Source: CAYRAV01 sp964422365
GTDB lineage: Bacteria; Bacillota; Clostridia; Lachnospirales; Lachnospiraceae
Direction of reading: 5' to 3'
DNA: 27,871 nt
Assembly (NCBI GenBank): GCA_964422365.1
Contig: CAYRAV010000041.1
Location: 1-27,871, forward strand
Part shown: positions 24,104 through 27,871 of the stretch, in pieces
Layout of the letters: every line of letters starts with the position of its first letter
Numbering within the stretch: the first letter of the stretch is position 1
Notes under the pieces: generated by a model
Told to the model about the DNA's origin: nothing
The model's database searches: none
What the model saw: only the letters and a program-made list of their open reading frames with translations
Program-made: the position numbers and the translations under genes

Positions 24104-25153
24104 TTATTTCCTTTGTTCTGATTTTTCTTTATACCCAATAAAAAAATCTGCATATTCATCTGTAATCCACCTGTATTTCATGAACTTCATAATCATTGCT
24201 CTATATTCTTCTGCACTTATCATGCTATCAGCTATGCTTTTCAATTGCTGCTTTATCTTATTCTGATATTCTTTTATTGTAATCACACCATCTTTCCATA
24301 AAATATTATACTGGTACAACAATTGATAATATTGGGCATATTCTTCTTTGTCCAATGAAGGATGTTTTATATTTACATTCAAATTCAGTATTTTCATTAA
24401 ATTTCTTGCCGATGTATTCGTAAAACAAATATCCGGTGCAATCGAATATAAATTCTTCTTATACAAATAAGTTTCCCTTCCCTGCCCATTATAATAGGTC
24501 GGTAGAAACTCTTCAAACATTTTTCCTATAAAGGAACTTTCCTGAAAGTATTTATAATCTTTTTTCACATTGGCTTGTACATTAGGATGATATCCAATAT
24601 ACTGCAATGTACTGAGAGGAATTGCAATTTTTCTTATCTGTTTTTCCAATAATAAAAGATAGAAATTATTTTTATCACGCCATATATATGCAGGACATTG
24701 TTTGATATTGTATTTTCCAGAACAATCTATCATAACTGGTACGTTTACTTTTTTTATCTTATTTTCTTTTAATATGGATTGTAACTTTTTTTCACTATAC
24801 TTTCGAAGATACTGCCCTTGTGTATCATCCTTTCCGGCAACATTTTCCTCATCTTCATTTTTTGCTTCCAAACTATTTGAATCTGTGTTGTGTCCTCTTT
24901 TCTTTTCTGCATTTTTTACCCTTTGTTCCTTTTGGTTATTTTCTGTATGCTCTAATCTCTGAAAAGAAATTGAATTTACAAGTACCAATGCTAAAACTCC
25001 TGCAAAAATTGCTATAATTCCAACTTCTAATGAAGATGCCGCAATAGCATAAACCATTGTTATGATTGTAATTGCGAATAGTATTGTCATACCCCACAAA
25101 TAACATTTTGTTTTCCTATTTCCATAAAGCAAACCCCTTATATACTTTTGCAT
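24104..25153 (-). CDS. Two-helix membrane protein with SHOCT-like segment, function unknown
   Basis: I do not recognise a named family. Residues 17-38 and 44-64 are two membrane helices; a charged low-complexity linker (about 65-115, including DEENVAG) follows, and then a soluble domain. Within it, PAYIWRDKNNFYLLLLEKQIRKIAIPLSTLQYI (about 154-186) looks like a beta-rich PH-like patch, and LLYQYNILWKDGVITIKEYQNKIKQQL (about 278-304) resembles a SHOCT helical hairpin, often found at termini of membrane-associated proteins. A second similar hairpin (ISAEEYRAM ... MKYRWITDEYADFF) follows. AAAGGA precedes the ATG. It lies 86 bp downstream of the kinase gene in the same direction, so the two may share a transcript and function. 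Confidence 0.75.
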   Translation of the reverse strand: MQKYIRGLLYGNRKTKCYLWGMTILFAITIITMVYAIAASSLEVGIIAIFAGVLALVLVNSISFQRLEHTENNQKEQRVKNAEKKRGHNTDSNSLEAKNEDEENVAGKDDTQGQYLRKYSEKKLQSILKENKIKKVNVPVMIDCSGKYNIKQCPAYIWRDKNNFYLLLLEKQIRKIAIPLSTLQYIGYHPNVQANVKKDYKYFQESSFIGKMFEEFLPTYYNGQGRETYLYKKNLYSIAPDICFTNTSARNLMKILNLNVNIKHPSLDKEEYAQYYQLLYQYNILWKDGVITIKEYQNKIKQQLKSIADSMISAEEYRAMIMKFMKYRWITDEYADFFIGYKEKSEQRK

Positions 25154-25159
25154 CTTACC

Positions 25160-25225
25160 ATTCCTTTAGCTGTAACATCCCTTTTTATACTATAATCCCT
25201 TTTTCTTTCATTATACATCCTTTTC
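25160..25225 (-). repeat. Four short direct repeats before the membrane protein gene
   Basis: On the minus strand AAAGGAT/AAAGGGAT-type words occur at about 25217, 25195, 25177 and 25160, steps of 22, 18 and 17 bp; the last is the ribosome site of the gene starting at 25153. Two are AAAAAGGGAT exactly. They fill the gap to the kinase gene. Possible regulator sites, spare ribosome sites, or chance purine runs. Confidence 0.3.
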
Positions 25226-25239
25226 TTTTATGATAATTT

Positions 25240-27867
25240 TCATATTTTGTCATCATTGTTCTGCTCCATTGCCATATCTGTTGATACAACAATGTTTTCC
25301 CTTGTGAGGTCAGCCGTTTTTTCTTTGCCTGATATAAGATTTTTTGAATAAAGAAGTTTTACTACTACTGCTGCTAATATAAGCACAAACAAAATTGCTA
25401 ATATTATGCCAGTCTTTTTTTTCTTCTTTGGTATAGATTGTAATGGAATCTCAATTGGTTCCTGCATGTCATCTACATAGGTTCCCACTGCTGGTGTATT
25501 TTTCCAGAAATCTCCCTGTTTTTTTACGGATGTATGTTCCTTTATCTCCTTTTTAGAATCCATTGGCACTACAAAGCTGCTCATCTGACCTTTACCGTAA
25601 TCTGCTGATGCTGGTTTTAATATAACTTCTCCTTCGTCTAGTTTTGGTGTAGCTGGTTTTAATATAACCTGTTGTTCATATTCTCCATATCCCTGTTCAG
25701 AATAACTATTTTCATCCTGTATAATCCTCATTTGCTGATTCTGAACTCTCTCTTCCTGTGCTGCCTGCATCGCTTGATTTATAGTGGAATTAATCGTCTT
25801 TGTGGCAAACTGATCATAATATTGTTTCTCTACGTTTTGCAATATGGCATCAGAGTGCATGTTATTATAAGAATATGCAAAATTATTTTTCTCTCTTCCT
25901 GCAATAATATTCCCTTCTTCCGTCTGACCCATTTCTTTATATCCAGAAATTAGATTTTCAATATTTCCTGCATGCTCTCTGACCATCTCATTTTCATATT
26001 CATTTTGTTTAAAAGCAGCTGTTTCACCAAACACATTTTCTTCTACATTATCCAATGCAGCAAAATCATTATCTATTTTCGAATTTGTTGTTTTCTCTGT
26101 TTCTGTAATCGTTTTAAATGATACAGTTTCTGCTGATAGTTGTGGCATTTCTCCACTAAAAATCTGTTTCTCGTTTTCCTTAGTAATATCATTTGCCGCA
26201 TCTTCTTCCCAATAAGCACCTTCTATTGCAGATTCATACTGCTTTGTCATTCCATCAGTTACTATACTATCTGCCTTGCTTGTATACTCTGTTGCCGCAT
26301 TATTTGTGATATCTTCTTTTTGTTTTTTTTCTGTATCAACTATGAATTCTGCTGGAATATCAATCAGCATTGCATCATCTGTAACACCAAAGCAATGATT
26401 TCCAAAAATTATCCTTTCTGTAACATCAAGACCACTGCCTAACATTTCCTCATCAGACACATCATCGTTATTGCCAAATACATTTTCCTCTGTATCATCA
26501 AAATTCACATTGCTCTCTGGCATTATTTCTTGCTGATGATTGCTAATCGGATCTAAATTAATAGCCTCATTTATATCTGATTGATTCTTTGGCATTTCTG
26601 TTAATGTTTCTTGTATAATTTTATTATCATCAAAATTGTTTCTTGTAACTGTTTGTTCACTTACTTTTTCTGGTTTTACAAATGATACATTTTCTATTTC
26701 TTCTGTTTTCCCTGTTTCTGCAAAAAATTTATTTTCTTTCTCTCCTACACTGTCTGATTCTGTAAATGTTATATTTTTTATTTGCTCTGCACTATGTGCT
26801 TCTGTAAATGCTGGACTTTCTATTTGCTCTGCACTTTCTGTCTCTGTAAATGTTGGATTTTCTATTTGTTCTGCACTCTCTGTTCCTACAGTTGTTGACA
26901 TGTTTGCTGTTTCTTCTATGTCTTCTATTTCTGAAGGTGGTATATTTTCTGTTTCCTCTATCCTCTCTATAAATGGAAATGCAAGATCTTCTTCTGTTAG
27001 TGTTTCCAAATCCTCTAACATGCTGTCTGCACTGCCATAGCGCTCTTTTATCTCATATGATAATGATTTAAGGATAATTTCTGATAATTTTTCTTTCGCA
27101 TTACATGGTACCGGTAATTCTATGTTTTTATCTCTGCGTTGTAATTCTTTTGGAACTTTTCCATCATTACATAAAATATACAATATAACTCCAAACGAGT
27201 ATATATCTGCCTCTTTACTATATTCTTTATTTAAATACACTTCTGGTGCTAAATATTCATATGAACCACGTTTTACAGAACCTGTCTGGTAAACACTGAT
27301 TCTATTCTCAAGACCTATATCCCCTAAGTAATATTTTCCCTCTTCATCTGTATAAATATTTTCTAATTTTAAGTCCTTATGTAAAAAGTCCATTTTATGC
27401 ACTTCTGAAAGTGCACGGCAAATATCCTTTGCCATTTGGATAATTTCACTGTTATCTTTCAATTTTTTCCCAGAGATATAAGAAATAAAACTCCTATGCA
27501 TTGGTGTCAGTAACAAAACATCATAACCAACCAATTCTTTTCTCTCTAATAGTTCATACATATCATAAGATAATATATTTGGCTTTCCATTTAAAACATT
27601 AAGTGCCTTAATCTCTTCTTCCACTACCTTAGCCAGTTCACCAAAATATCCATGCAGCGCCTGACGTCTTTCTCCTAAGTTGCCGCTTGAAGTAGTAACC
27701 TGTATTTTAGGTATCTCAATTACCTTCATGGCCCTATATATACTGCTGCCATCTGGATTTTGTTTTTTTATTTTCAAAATATCAGAAAAATTTCCTGCTT
27801 CAACCTCTTCTTCAATGTACCACTCCTGCCAAAAAGGCTCAAACTCCTTTAAGTGTTCCTGAACCAT
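25240..27867 (-). CDS. Membrane-anchored Ser/Thr protein kinase-like protein (start at window edge)
   Basis: Residues about 15-300 are a eukaryote-type kinase domain: Lys48 in YRAMKVIEI, HKDLKLEN with Asp165, GDIG (182-185) in place of DFG, APE (207-209) and EADIYSFGV. The glycine-rich loop is weak (EEVEAGNFSDI). A long acidic, Thr/Ser/Glu-rich linker follows (about 300-815), holding five 14-residue repeats (329-398), two EENVFG motifs (460-465, 609-614) and two VILKPA motifs (734-739, 748-753). One helix (about 819-840) follows KKKKK, leaving a 35-residue external tail without PASTA or other sensor repeats. Catalytic Lys and both Asp positions remain, so activity is possible. Only four bases precede the ATG, so a longer N-terminus cannot be excluded. 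Function and substrates unknown. Confidence 0.85.
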   Translation of the reverse strand: MVQEHLKEFEPFWQEWYIEEEVEAGNFSDILKIKKQNPDGSSIYRAMKVIEIPKIQVTTSSGNLGERRQALHGYFGELAKVVEEEIKALNVLNGKPNILSYDMYELLERKELVGYDVLLLTPMHRSFISYISGKKLKDNSEIIQMAKDICRALSEVHKMDFLHKDLKLENIYTDEEGKYYLGDIGLENRISVYQTGSVKRGSYEYLAPEVYLNKEYSKEADIYSFGVILYILCNDGKVPKELQRRDKNIELPVPCNAKEKLSEIILKSLSYEIKERYGSADSMLEDLETLTEEDLAFPFIERIEETENIPPSEIEDIEETANMSTTVGTESAEQIENPTFTETESAEQIESPAFTEAHSAEQIKNITFTESDSVGEKENKFFAETGKTEEIENVSFVKPEKVSEQTVTRNNFDDNKIIQETLTEMPKNQSDINEAINLDPISNHQQEIMPESNVNFDDTEENVFGNNDDVSDEEMLGSGLDVTERIIFGNHCFGVTDDAMLIDIPAEFIVDTEKKQKEDITNNAATEYTSKADSIVTDGMTKQYESAIEGAYWEEDAANDITKENEKQIFSGEMPQLSAETVSFKTITETEKTTNSKIDNDFAALDNVEENVFGETAAFKQNEYENEMVREHAGNIENLISGYKEMGQTEEGNIIAGREKNNFAYSYNNMHSDAILQNVEKQYYDQFATKTINSTINQAMQAAQEERVQNQQMRIIQDENSYSEQGYGEYEQQVILKPATPKLDEGEVILKPASADYGKGQMSSFVVPMDSKKEIKEHTSVKKQGDFWKNTPAVGTYVDDMQEPIEIPLQSIPKKKKKTGIILAILFVLILAAVVVKLLYSKNLISGKEKTADLTRENIVVSTDMAMEQNNDDKI
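26674..26883 (-). repeat. Five tandem 42-bp repeats in the kinase linker
   Basis: Codes for TESAEQIENPTFTE, TESAEQIESPAFTE, AHSAEQIKNITFTE, SDSVGEKENKFFAE and TGKTEEIENVSFVK in register (residues 329-398). The first three are close, the last two diverged, as expected from stepwise duplication. Each unit offers one or more Thr/Ser next to acidic residues, so they may be phosphorylation sites or a docking array. Confidence 0.8.
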
Positions 27868-27871
27868 AATT

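Noticed and set aside
1..27871. CRISPR arrays, tRNA, rRNA, prophage or replication origin
   Set aside because: No regularly spaced identical repeats, no cloverleaf pattern, no phage or plasmid genes seen on reading both strands.

Overview
The window reads as a low-GC (about one third G+C) chromosomal segment of an anaerobic Clostridia, most likely Lachnospiraceae. Pointers are a TPP-riboswitch-controlled short-form thiC, a CIRCE-controlled groES-groEL, the rex / acpS / nnr / alr / mazF run known in order from Bacillota, a DUF1653 protein, and a fibro-slime surface protein with a PKTGD sorting signal. I cannot name genus or species from sequence alone. It is mostly housekeeping chromosome; I see no phage, plasmid, CRISPR, tRNA or rRNA gene. 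Nearly all genes are on the minus strand; aroD and an ABC-F ATPase are the exceptions.

Layout. 1-3450: a membrane-anchored N-acetylmuramoyl-L-alanine amidase, guaB with a consensus promoter, and an unknown small membrane protein. 3335-5605: groES-groEL with terminator, CIRCE operator and promoter. 5606-8601: aroD (plus), possibly with a short leader peptide, convergent with an M32 carboxypeptidase across a 117-bp imperfect palindrome. 8634-11639: a 954-residue secreted, sortase-anchored fibro-slime protein with a Pro/Thr stalk. 11805-13372: thiC with TPP riboswitch, leader terminator and promoter. 14007-15350: a CNNM/CorC-type CBS membrane protein. 15813-20959: rex, coiled-coil protein, acpS, NAD(P)HX repair enzyme, alr (tightly packed, consensus promoter before rex) and then mazF without an adjacent antitoxin. 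21086-23171: a YdiF-like ABC-F ATPase divergent from rex. 23232-27867: DUF1653 protein, a two-helix membrane protein with a SHOCT-like segment, and a large membrane-anchored Ser/Thr kinase-like protein whose start lies at the window edge.

The least ordinary content is between the genes. From 11.7 to 21 kb there is a family of short palindromic elements with related imperfect terminal inverted repeats (core TGAAC-N-GTTAC): three long copies (A, B, C), a hairpin module (E) that is also nested inside B, and fragments. Two long copies flank mazF, and copy C occupies the place where Bacillus carries the mazF antitoxin gene. A distinct, GC-rich, terminal-repeat-bounded element with three small hairpins exactly fills the gap between the DUF1653 gene and its upstream neighbour. 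The second item of interest is the kinase locus: a kinase domain with a weak glycine loop and DIG for DFG, a roughly 500-residue acidic linker with tandem 14-residue repeats, a C-terminal membrane helix and no ectodomain, next to an unknown membrane protein that shares a short EENV-G motif.
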